Positions 10,210 to 20,063 of a DNA stretch of 64,000 nucleotides are shown here, piece after piece (positions within the stretch are counted from its first letter, which is position 1; the number at the start of each line of letters is the position of its first letter). The DNA is from Plectosphaerella cucumerina (lineage: Eukaryota > Ascomycota > Sordariomycetes > Glomerellales > Plectosphaerellaceae). A program made the translations under genes and the position numbers. The stretch covers positions 1,612,001-1,676,000 of the forward strand of contig JAGPXD010000002.1 of assembly GCA_020746995.1 (NCBI GenBank), given 5' to 3'. Below the pieces are notes generated by a model. It did no database searches, was not told the DNA's origin, and worked only from the letters and a program-made list of their open reading frames with translations.

Positions 10210-11764
10210 GGATGTTGATGGAAAACCTTCGCATTAGTGCCATAATAACCTCTCCAGCGCCTACACCGCATTTCCATGCCCGTTTCGTGGCAGTGCCCTG
10301 TTCACATCCCGCTTTACCTCCCATTCGATTGGTCGTCCCATGCCCGTCCAGATGAAACAGGAAACGCTTTCTTCCGCACAGGGCGCCATCGGCTCTGTTT
10401 CTCCAACCGGCGGGCTCCCTCTCGACTCAGACCTCCAATCTCCCCTCCCATCGCATCAGCCCCAAAAGCCACCCCTTCATCCTTGACATCACAGCCCGTA
10501 TAGCTGCCAGGAACACGACTCGAAAGACGCACTGACGACGAAGGAAACGAGGCTCTGCCCGTCCCGAGACTGTCATGTCTCGGCCCTCGCCCTCCCCTTG
10601 ACCCTGCAACCGACATGTGAAGTCAAAAAGCAGGAGGCCTGGAGAAAATCTGTTGAACCGGGCTGTGCAAGCTTGCTCACCCCCTCACGAGACTCGCAGG
10701 AAAACACCCCCCTAACAAGACGGGCGAACATTGAAGCTGCCGAAGTGTCCAGAACCTGCTGCCGCAATTTCATCTCGCGGAGGGGCACTGCTCTAATTCG
10801 CCACCGCAAGTCCGCCCCCGACCCCCTCTGGCTGTCATAGTCTCCCTCCCAAAGCCCACCACTCGCAACTGCAGTTGCAGTCTGCTCGTGAACCCTGACC
10901 GTCACATCGCCGAAGGTGCGGGCCGGATGTCGGTCGACACCCGAAGCGCCCTTGCCGGACTGATCCGCGGAGCGACTCAGTCGTTTGGATGCCCGCATCG
11001 TCAAGTCTCGACTCCCGACGTCACAGCTTCAAAGCCAAGCCACAATCATCGTGTTTCTCATTGGATTGCCCCGGTCTCCTCCCCCGGCGACAGGGAACGG
11101 CCGGGACGGGCCCGCATGCCCTTGACCAGCTCAAGAGTCAAGAGTGACGTCTCGTGGACCCTTCGCCGGGACATCATCGTGGCCACGTGCAGCCAACCAC
11201 TTCAACACCAGGGTACAAATAAGCATCATGAACTGGCTCTGCTACCTCTGTCTACTGTCTACATGGGGCAAGAAACCCCTCAAACGCTAGTCATCTGGTT
11301 CCCGAGCCGTCAGCTCACCTCTCGCGAAAACACAAACATTCCACCCCAAAACAGAGCCTGCGACGCCGGGGGACAACAAGGAGGCTGTGCTTGCAGCTTG
11401 TTATGGGTCCCGACGCCGACCGACTCTCTCCTCCCCACGCTCCGGCCGCCGAACGCAGCGCACTATCGAATGGTCGTAGAGTTGCCCGGCTTGTTGGGAT
11501 CCTGTGTCACAGTGCCCATCCCCTGTCCCCCGACGAGCTTCGCCCCCGCGTGTGTACCTGCATGAAAGCCTGATCGCATCCAGATCCGGTCCGTCGTCGT
11601 CTTCTCATTAGCCGCAGCAATAATCCTGCTTTGGTGAATAAGCACTGCCGAGCACCCCTCGACAGCTGCTCCATGCCACGAGTGATGCTGGCATTTTCTT
11701 CTCTCCTCATGATCGTCAAGTCGTTGCGCCATCTCCCTGAAATTACGCCTGGCCAGCACTGCCC
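10210..11764. other. Intergenic upstream of tRNA-Leu and downstream of the DUF2236 gene
   Basis: About 1.55 kb. Open frames up to about 225 codons exist but have no recognised domain, start context or splice structure. I see no RNA gene. Confidence 0.55.
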
Positions 11765-13462
11765 TCAGCCCCTCCGCAGAAGGACATGACGCATCAGACT
11801 TGCGATGCCCCTGGCTCCGGCATAGCCTCCGGCACCAAGAAGGGTGGCAGCGAGGGCGAGCGTCGCAATTGTTCGCAGCTCGTACTTTCGAGCAGCCTTC
11901 TGCAGGTGGTCCCACTGGTCTGCCTCGTCGGCGGTGCCCAGCTGAGTCGAGATCACGTCCAGCGTGGGCACGTACTGGAACTCAAAGTTGGTCTCCTTGC
12001 CCAGTGCTCCCCTTGCCGTGTTCTGGACCGTCGTTCTGTAGAGCGTCCTGCGCAGTCGGCGGATGCGTATGTCGTCAAGGAATGGCAACAGCTTGTGCGA
12101 GTAGCACATAGCCATGAAGAACATGCAGTTGCCAAGCACAGCGAGGCGATACTTGATGGGCGGGCGCTCGATCGCCAGCGCTCCCGACAGCTCGCTGCCG
12201 TTGAGCCAGTACGTCTCGGCTGCCAGGAACGATCGCGACAGGTAGACGGGCGGCTGGTTTGCCAGGGACGTCAGGACGTTGTTAGCGAGAGTACGCGACG
12301 TGTTAGTCGGGTCGATCTCGGAGATGAGGAGGGACTCCATCATCAGCCTTGCCGTCTTTCGGTCCTTGAACCATTCCGACGGCGCACCGATGACGTGGGC
12401 GATGTATCGCCAGAGCACTATGGCGCACCAAGTTAGCAAACTATGATTTGACATGTTTCGCAAGCGAACCGGAGCCGAAGGGGTTATTGTGTTACAAATC
12501 CGGGAGTTACTCCGGAACGGCCGGAATAGGAAAGAAACAGCTCAGGGGTAAGTAACGTACTGAGATAGTCGTCCTGCTCCTGGGTCGTCAAAAAGATGCC
12601 CTGGCGAGGCAGGCCGATGTACATCAGCAACGCCGAAAAGGTCGAGATGGTGCCGGCCGAATCGAGGTCGTTGATAGGGATGCCGTACTCTTCGATGGAG
12701 TAGTAGCCTTCCTTGCGCTCGGCGAGGGCCATGATGCGACGCCGCACCGCCGTGTGGAGAAGGCGAACGCGGAGGGTCGAGTTGAAGCCGGTGCCGCCGG
12801 GCTGGATGGCCTGGAGGGACTCTGTAGACTGAAGGATGTGCTGGAAGGTCTCGAGGAGCCGTCTGCGCGACTGCCTGACAGAGAATCCACCGGTGCGGCC
12901 CAGCGTCTCAACCACCCTGCGAGTAGCCATGCCACCCACGAGAGACTGGAAAGTGAGCTGTCAGGAGGTGTTAGCTTTGTCTTGCCGAGAACGACCATGC
13001 CCTCCCTTTGGTCAAACGTACTGCAATGATGGCGGGTCCGGAGTAGCGCAGAAACACCCTTTGTCCTTGCTCGATCTGCTCCCAGTTGACCCAGTCGGGC
13101 ACCGTGTTTGCCTGCTTCCAAAACCGGCCGATGACCTCGTCAGTGTCGGCATGCTCCTTCATGAGGGCAACGAGGTCACGCGGAGGGGGCCTCTTTTTCT
13201 CGTCATCGGCGCTGGGCGGCGCCGCATCGCCTTCGGGACGAGGAGGTGCAGCTGGGGGCGGCGGCGATATCTCGTCCAGTCGGTTGAGCGCATCTTCGGC
13301 CAGGTTGTCGTAGGTGAACATCATGGGCCGCATGTCGTCGACGGTGAGATGCTCGGGCGTCCATTTGAATTCGATGCCCCAGGCCCGGCGCCAGTCGGCG
13401 CCGCTGTGTTGGAACAGCGGCACCAGGGCCTCGGGGACGACCTGAGAGAACTCTGTGGACAT
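11765..13462 (-). CDS. DUF2236 / mpaB-like (ER-bound oxygenase type) protein
   Basis: Three exons (13462-13022, 12957-12561, 12417-11765) with introns of 64 and 143 bp give 496 residues. The start was set at the ATG at 13462, because the frame 12 bases further upstream begins with GTG. The N-terminal part contains SGADWRRAWGIEF and a Pro-rich insertion (about 65-100). RVFLRYSGPAIIA then joins to LTFQSLVGGMATRRVVETLG across intron 1. This resembles the fungal DUF2236 group, which includes the ER-bound oxygenase MpaB and is distantly related to bacterial latex oxygenases. A hydrophobic segment near the C-terminus (about 462-485) is a likely membrane anchor. The substrate is unknown and I did not verify haem ligands. 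No biosynthetic cluster surrounds it. Confidence 0.75.
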
Positions 13463-14595
13463 TGTTGTCGACACAGAGGGCGATGAGTTTGGAGGAGGAT
13501 CAGGTGAGAATAATTTTTGGTCTGATCGAAAAGGGTAGGTAATAGATAAGTGCGGCAGGGCAGTTGCGGCAAGCGTGCCTTGACCACACCTGCCATGAGC
13601 TAGAAAGCACGCGCCTTACTTTAAAAGAAAAATCGATGTCCACCTCGAGCTCGGATTGTTCCAAGAGGCCGAGAAAATGAACATGATCAACACAGCTGAG
13701 AGGGCGTCGTGAAAACACTTGACAGCTTCTCTATCACAGGCCACATGGAGAGAGAATAGGCAAAAACCAAGGTGCATGAGCAAGACGTGCGCCTCGGCCT
13801 ACCACGGTAACCACATTGGACGGTAGGGCCGGAGCAGAACGAGGTGGTCTCCCAATCTGGGCAATGACGGTTACATCGACTAGGGTCGGCCTCGGAGACG
13901 TGGCCTATTCCCGCGCCGTGGATTTGGTTTTGCAGTGGCCGAAGAGCCTGCAGCGTCCATATGGAGAGCATATGAGATCCATGGTGCTGGGTGGCCAGTG
14001 AACCAGGCGCGTCACATGAGGCCTTGCAGCAGTGCAGTGCATCCATGTCTGCAGGCCGTCTTTCGAGGATTGGTTTGCGGGGAACCAAGCAGGTGCAGAT
14101 CTCGCCTGTCGACCGAGAGAGAATGAGGGGCAGGCGTTGCACGTGAAGCTTCGACGACCGCGGCCGAGGGAGGAGTATTCTCGTGATGTGAGGGGCATTC
14201 GTTCCAAGACGCCATCATCGACGATTGCGCGCAGCCCCTCTTGGCCAGGGGAAGTGACATGCTCGCGGGCCCTCGAATCGTCATCCAAACAAATGCACAG
14301 CCAGCCGAAGGGGCCATGCGCGGTGGAGTCGTGATTTTGCCCACTGGCGTGCAATGGACACTGACGGACTCACGTGGAGTCGTGGAGTCAGAGTCTGTAC
14401 GCTAGCGGCAACGGGAATGGTGGGGCCGCACTTGGGTCGTCGGTGTCTCTTGAGCCCGATCTCCGGCTGCAGTGTGATACGTGACGCTCCACTGTCGCGA
14501 GACCCTTGAACTTTTTTTCTGCTCCCAAATCAGAGCCTCACCCAACGTGCGCTTCGTCGGCCATCATCTACCGGCGCGCCACATCATCCACAATC
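13463..14595. other. Divergent intergenic region between the DUF2236 gene and RRG9
   Basis: About 1.1 kb that should contain both promoters. No recognisable gene or clear regulatory site was seen. Confidence 0.55.
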
Positions 14596-15420
14596 ATGTT
14601 CTGCTCCTGTCGAACAGCGCCGCTGCGGCTGTTTGTACGCAGCCTGGCGCAGCTGCACCTCTCCGAGCAGCCAATCCTCCAGCCCGCAGCTCGCCTGCCG
14701 CAGACTCTGCGAACTCTGCCAGCCAGACGCGAGGCCTTCTCAACCACATCCCGAGCCCGCGATGTCCCCAAGCCCATCGACGCCGACGCCGATGCCCACA
14801 TCACAACGACCGAAATACAAGATTTCTCGGCGACCAAGACGGGTTTCCCTCCCGAATCGAAACCCAGGAGCACCGACGCCCCTGGGCACACCAGCCCGTT
14901 TGTCAAGAAGAGACTGCGGACCAAAAGCACATCAGCACCCTCGGAAGTCAAGGCGGCCGCACCCGCTCACACCCGGGAGACCTGGCAGGTCCAGAAGGCG
15001 GCGCTGAAGGAGAAATTTCCCGAGGGCTGGCGGCCGATGAAGCGGCTGTCGCCCGACGCTGTGGCGGGCATCCGGGCACTGCACGCGCAGTTCCCAGATC
15101 AGTACACGACGCCGCAGTTGGCCCGGCAGTTCGAGGTTTCGGCGGAGGCCATCCGGCGCATTCTCAAGAGCAAGTGGGCGCCATCACCCGAGGAGGAGGA
15201 GATGCGTCAGGAGCGCTGGTTCCGGCGCGGCAAGAGCGTGTGGTCGCGCTACGCGGAACTGGGCATGAAGCCGCCACAGAAGTGGCGGCGTGAGGGTGTC
15301 GCTAGGGACCCGACGTGGCATGAGAAGAGGCAGGCCGCCATCTCGAGGCGGCAGCAGGAGGAGGAAACGGCTGGCGCAGGCGCGAGGCTGCACCGCCGTT
15401 TGGGTGGCGGTATCATGTAG
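14596..15420 (+). CDS. RRG9: RRG9 / neugrin-like mitochondrial protein
   Basis: Rrg9 is required for respiratory growth and mitochondrial genome maintenance in yeast. It belongs to the neugrin family, linked in mammals to mitochondrial rRNA and ribosome function. Single exon, 274 residues. The longest open frame starts at a TTG 90 bases upstream, so I chose the ATG at 14596. The N-terminus (CSCRTAPLRLFVRSLAQL) is basic with no acidic residues, a good presequence. AFSTTSRA near residue 55 suggests a processing site. The family core runs from about residue 145 to 225 and includes WRPMKRLSPDAVAGIRALH, an HTH-like PQLARQFEVSAEAIRRILKS and WRRGKS-like basic stretches. The middle is low in complexity. 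Confidence 0.88.
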   Translation: MFCSCRTAPLRLFVRSLAQLHLSEQPILQPAARLPQTLRTLPARREAFSTTSRARDVPKPIDADADAHITTTEIQDFSATKTGFPPESKPRSTDAPGHTSPFVKKRLRTKSTSAPSEVKAAAPAHTRETWQVQKAALKEKFPEGWRPMKRLSPDAVAGIRALHAQFPDQYTTPQLARQFEVSAEAIRRILKSKWAPSPEEEEMRQERWFRRGKSVWSRYAELGMKPPQKWRREGVARDPTWHEKRQAAISRRQQEEETAGAGARLHRRLGGGIM

Positions 15421-17012
15421 AGCCGGCAGACCATCTCGGTTCTTGGTATCAGGGTCCGGACCTGTATCACCACCACGCTGTATAACCACATTTGTACATC
15501 ACTGTAAACCGAAAATAAGAACCACGCGGCTCAGACCGTACATAATCATACAAGCCTACCGGTTTGATCATCGACAGCACACGTCTAGGGAAGTCATCAG
15601 TGCATGACTGGAGCTTGGATTCGAGACCTGCTCGACAGCTGCAATCTATCCAGACCAGGCAACGTACCGAGTCAAAATGTCAGACTGTCATAGCATGTAC
15701 TCGCGCACCCAGGACATATGACGGGAAATAAAAGTAATATAGCATGGCTGCTCTTCTTATCGCACTGCCCCTGATAAGCTCGACTCGGCACTCCCGCGTA
15801 TCACGCCGGACAGACAGACATCCGCCGAATGCCAGGGCGGACAGTGTCCGGGGACCCCGGCAGTGCTCATTTCACTCTCTGCCCTTACTGGCAAGGCTGT
15901 CTCGTCACACGGACGGTGAGGACTGACAAGACAGACCGGGGGTGCGTGCAGGGGGCTCGATGTGATGTCGAGGCACTCGACGTCTGGGGAGCAGAAGAAT
16001 CGACAGAATCTTGCTCTTTTTGCTGGGAAGGAGCGGACTGACAGAGCTCGAGGCGATGAGGATCTGGACGCGCTCCGTCCTCGATTGTCAAAGTCGCGGA
16101 AACAAAACGGCGCGGAGCCGTTGTCGCATCAACGGGAACCTGCAGCTTCGGCGGAGCTTGCGGTGGCTCGTCCTTGGATTGGGGGCTCTGATTGGACACA
16201 ATTCTGTGCTACTAGGGAAAAGGGGGGGAAGGGAAGGCGCTACCAACAAAGCACATCCATCTGCCCGCACACTGCCGCCAAGCGCAGCAAACGTTGGACG
16301 AGACAGTGAAGCAAGCCCCCCGGACCCCGGGGCTCAGGTGTCTCCAGGTCGTCCTCTCAAGGCAAGTCCAGCACCGATCTCGCCCGTTTTGGGCGCACCT
16401 TCCCAAGGTTTGCACACCAAATCTGTGCTCCAGGCAGCGGATGTGGTCCGTGTGGCCGCTGCAGCCCCCCGAACAGCTCTGTTCCCTGTCCGACCCGTCC
16501 TTCCACCACACCCACCACCCACCCGGACCTGTCTGCACCTAGGTAGGTGCGCTTGCTGGATTTTCCCTGCGCAGCTTTGACCTTGACCTTCACCTCTCTT
16601 CTCTCCATCCGTCCATCGACCTCGTCGGCGAGCCTGCCTTCCTCTTCACCCCTCCTGCCATTTATCCCTTCTTGATGTCGCTGTATGTGGTGCATTCTGC
16701 TTCACTCATTTTCTCTCAATTGGCCTATTACACCCGGCTGACTGCGTCCCACTATAGCTTTTCGATCCTTTGGATTTACAGTGGTGCCTCGACTTACACC
16801 GCTCCTACAATCTTTGTCCTGGACCTTCTCCGCCTGCCAACCTAAACCCACCTTCCGAACCTACGTCTCTCCCGAGAAATCACGCTCTTTCCCCCTTCTC
16901 TTCGCGCCCGTCGGCCTTTCGAGGACCTGCAGCATTTCTAGTTATCGCGCAATCAGCTGCGCCCGAGGATCCACCGACTCTTTCACCGACTTCGACGATC
17001 CATGGCGGCACG
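15421..17012. other. Intergenic and long 5' leader region of the WD40 gene
   Basis: About 1.6 kb between RRG9 and the WDR62-like gene. The last 450 bases are strongly pyrimidine-rich on the plus strand, typical of fungal promoters and leaders. The WD40 reading frame is open from a TTG at 16770, but no in-frame ATG occurs before 17013. An out-of-frame ATG lies at 17002. Confidence 0.6.
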
Positions 17013-20000
17013 ATGAACGCAACTCCGACAGCTCGCCTCAAGCTGACCCCCTCCAACTCCCCCTTCCTCCAACGACCGTCGCGATCTCCCTTCCGCGGCC
17101 GCCTTCCTTATGAGCCTCGACTGGCTCTGAAACGCGTCGTCGGCACCACCTGCGCCGTCCCTACCGGCTTCGACACGGTGAACTCTTCGTTCGCGTACAT
17201 CGCTGGTGGCGCCGTTGTTGTCGTCGATGTCGATGGCGAACACTACTCCCAGCGCTTCTACCGCGCCCGCCCGACTGCCCAGGCCTACTACAGCACTGCC
17301 TCGTCGTTCGCGCCTTCGACACCAACCTCGACGCCAAAAGCCAACGATAGCAGGAACCGCGTTGCCCTCGGCGTCAGGGACTCCCCCTACGACTGGTCTG
17401 AATCGCCCACCTCGCGGACATGGACGAGCCGCGAGCGCATCAAGGCCGCCACCTGCCTGTCCCTCAGCCGTGACGGCCGCTTCCTGGCTGTCGGCGAGAC
17501 GGGCTATGCCCCGCGTGTCCTGATATTTAGTCTTGAGGACAACTCCTCCGACACTCCTTTAGTCTCCATAAGCGAACATGCCTACGGTGTGAAAGCCGTC
17601 GCATGGTCCGCTGACACACGCTGGCTTGCATCGCTCGGTGCTGCCAACGATGGCTTCCTCTACCTGTGGAAGATCGACCCGCGTACCGGAGCCGCGAAGC
17701 TGCACCAGCAGAACCGGTGCACTTCCAACATCCGGGGTATGGTCTGGGTCGGCAACAACCTGGTCACCCTCGGCGTGCGGCACGTCAAGGTCTGGAAGGT
17801 GGATGAGGAACCATCCACTTCTCCCGTCAAGTCAAAATTCGTCGCCGAGGCCAGCTCGACCCCAAAAGCCAGCAGAAAGGCCCTTCCTGGACGCAACGTT
17901 CTTCTGGGGCCGCTCCTGGAGGCAACTTTCACCTGCGCTACGGTCGTAGATGACAACAGGATCATCATATGCTCAGAGGGCGGCGATGTCTGCATTGTTG
18001 ACGACGACGGCAAGCAGATGAAGCTCGTCAGCTGCATCAACGTTGACTTTGCCATCACCTCCATCACAATCAGGCATGCCACCGTCTACATCGGCGGAAA
18101 GGCTGGCCACTTTGCCACTTTAAGCGCCCGAGCCATCTTGGACTGCTTACCTGATTGTGTTCTGTCGAGGAGCCACAGCCCAGCCGGTCTTTCTGCTATG
18201 GGATTTCTAATCGAGAACCTCGTCACCATAGACTCAAAGCACTCGATCGACATTTGGAGCTCCAACTACTTACCTGGTCAATCCGAAGTCGACGATTCAC
18301 ACATTCAGATTCCCGGCCATGGCGAACAGATCCTGGGCATCCAGGCACTCCCAAAACCCAACCGTCAGAACGCCTCCTTCGTCACCTGGTCCGGAGCCGG
18401 TAGGGTCATCTTCTGGGACATGGACGGGAGGATCAAGTCTTCCTTTGAAGTCCCCTTGGAGCAGATGGGCCCCGAGACCGAGTTGGATGCCACGAATCAG
18501 CTAAACGTCGTCCGCGTCACCAAGGGTGGCAAGCTCCTGGTCGCAGGAGATAGGCTGGGCGTCTTGAAGATCATCGACCTGGCCGCCAACGAATGCCTCG
18601 TGGAAACGAAGGCACATGCCGCCGAATGCCAGGGAATCACCATATATGAGGACGATTCGAAGTTCTTGTTGGCCTCCTGTGGAAGAGACCGAACCACGCA
18701 GCTCTTCCATCGCTCATCCAGCGGCGTTATCGAGCACGTTCAGACCCTTGATTCACCAGCCAAAGTCGTCAAGGTCATTATCCCTTCTACCACAAGGATC
18801 ATCACCTGTTCTTTGGACCGGTCGATGCAAATGTACGACCTGGTCTGCAAGGAGGATGACTTTGATGCCGTCGCGGCCATTAATCCGCGGCATATTGCGC
18901 TCAAGGCCTCGCCGACGTCAGTGGCTCTCGGCCCTGGCGACAAAACAGCTTTTGTGTCCATGTTGGACCGATCCGTGTGCCAGTACGATCTCGCAAGCGG
19001 CAAACAAATGAGTACGTTCCGTTGCGTCGACGAAGGCGGCGTTGAGGCTGCCATTCTCGACTCGTTGATCTGTGGTCAAGCGCCTGGTCGAGAGTCGGGC
19101 TTCCTCCTCGGACTCTCCAATACGGACAAGTCTGTGCGACTCTACGACGCGCAGACGGGCCACTTCCTGGACAGGGAATGGGGCCACACGGAAGCCATCA
19201 ACGGCGTCACCCTCGCGGAAGACGATGACGGCTGCCAGCACATTGTCAGCGTCGGGTCCGACGGTACAATGATGCTTTGGTCGCTGGACCTCCTGGATCC
19301 ATCACCGGTGTCTATGAGTAGGGATCCTTCGCCGGTGAAGGCCGAGTTCTCGTCCAGCCGGCCTCCGCTGAGGCGCGTGCTCTCCAAAGCCGAGCTCGCC
19401 GAGTTTCAACGTCCTCAGACCACCCCTGGGCGGCGCTCGCCACCAAGGACCCTCACCAGACGGACGTCAAGATACGCCCTGAATATGCTGAACGCATCTA
19501 CACCCAAAGCACAGGTGCCCGGCAGCCCGGCGGGCACCATTGCCGAGGATACGCCGTGCCGGCGGCAGTCCTCGGGCAGCCAAGAGGCCAGCCCTCCAAC
19601 CAGCCCAAAGGCAATGCGAGTTTCCCGGCGGCCGTCGCTACCGGCTCTCGGTGTGAGCTCTCGGAAGAAGAGCTCCCCAAGCCTACGAAGCAGCACATCC
19701 AATAGCGGCTTCGGCTCGCTCAACATGGCCACTGAGCAGGCCTGTCGGACGCTCCGGGCTTACCGGAAGAAACTCACGTCATCAGAGCCCATCAGCCAGG
19801 ACGCCCTGGCGGAGCTTGACACGGAACTGCGCCTGACGGCCGCGGCTCTGGGCGACCGCGTCATCAGGAGCAAGGCCATGAGCGAGTCTGTCATCAGCGG
19901 TCTCCTCGACCAATACGAGGAGAGGCTGGCCTCGATGCTCGACGAAAAGCTGCGCTTGACCTTCCCGCAGCAAAAAGACAAGGCCAAGAGTCCCCTGGCC

Positions 20001-20063
20001 TCACCGACTGAGGACGTCGAGGCGTGCTTCACTAGTGGAGAGTCGACCTCTCCCTCTCTCTAG
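17013..20063 (+). CDS. WDR62/MABP1-like WD40 repeat protein
   Basis: Single exon of 1016 residues. WD40 repeats fill about residues 140-780, probably two propellers. Conserved pieces include ATCLSLSRDGRFLAVGETG followed by PRVLIFS, then EHAYGVKAVAWSADTRWLASLG, NDGFLYLWKID and LVTLGVRHVKVWKVDEE. These match the MABP1/WDR62 family, which in animals scaffolds JNK signalling and centrosome or spindle functions. The fungal role is not settled. The C-terminal 230 residues are Ser/Pro/Arg-rich, then a helical segment (about 915-990) that may form a coiled coil. The start at 17013 is the first in-frame ATG and precedes a basic Ser/Pro/Arg tail. I see no intron. Confidence 0.85.
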   Translation: MNATPTARLKLTPSNSPFLQRPSRSPFRGRLPYEPRLALKRVVGTTCAVPTGFDTVNSSFAYIAGGAVVVVDVDGEHYSQRFYRARPTAQAYYSTASSFAPSTPTSTPKANDSRNRVALGVRDSPYDWSESPTSRTWTSRERIKAATCLSLSRDGRFLAVGETGYAPRVLIFSLEDNSSDTPLVSISEHAYGVKAVAWSADTRWLASLGAANDGFLYLWKIDPRTGAAKLHQQNRCTSNIRGMVWVGNNLVTLGVRHVKVWKVDEEPSTSPVKSKFVAEASSTPKASRKALPGRNVLLGPLLEATFTCATVVDDNRIIICSEGGDVCIVDDDGKQMKLVSCINVDFAITSITIRHATVYIGGKAGHFATLSARAILDCLPDCVLSRSHSPAGLSAMGFLIENLVTIDSKHSIDIWSSNYLPGQSEVDDSHIQIPGHGEQILGIQALPKPNRQNASFVTWSGAGRVIFWDMDGRIKSSFEVPLEQMGPETELDATNQLNVVRVTKGGKLLVAGDRLGVLKIIDLAANECLVETKAHAAECQGITIYEDDSKFLLASCGRDRTTQLFHRSSSGVIEHVQTLDSPAKVVKVIIPSTTRIITCSLDRSMQMYDLVCKEDDFDAVAAINPRHIALKASPTSVALGPGDKTAFVSMLDRSVCQYDLASGKQMSTFRCVDEGGVEAAILDSLICGQAPGRESGFLLGLSNTDKSVRLYDAQTGHFLDREWGHTEAINGVTLAEDDDGCQHIVSVGSDGTMMLWSLDLLDPSPVSMSRDPSPVKAEFSSSRPPLRRVLSKAELAEFQRPQTTPGRRSPPRTLTRRTSRYALNMLNASTPKAQVPGSPAGTIAEDTPCRRQSSGSQEASPPTSPKAMRVSRRPSLPALGVSSRKKSSPSLRSSTSNSGFGSLNMATEQACRTLRAYRKKLTSSEPISQDALAELDTELRLTAAALGDRVIRSKAMSESVISGLLDQYEERLASMLDEKLRLTFPQQKDKAKSPLASPTEDVEACFTSGESTSPSL

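Noticed and set aside
13463..13474. Extended N-terminus MSTT for the DUF2236 protein
   Set aside because: The codon at 13474 on the minus strand is GTG, not ATG. The ATG at 13462 is the plausible start.
14506..14595. Extended N-terminus of RRG9
   Set aside because: The upstream frame begins at TTG, and the ATG at 14596 gives a good presequence.
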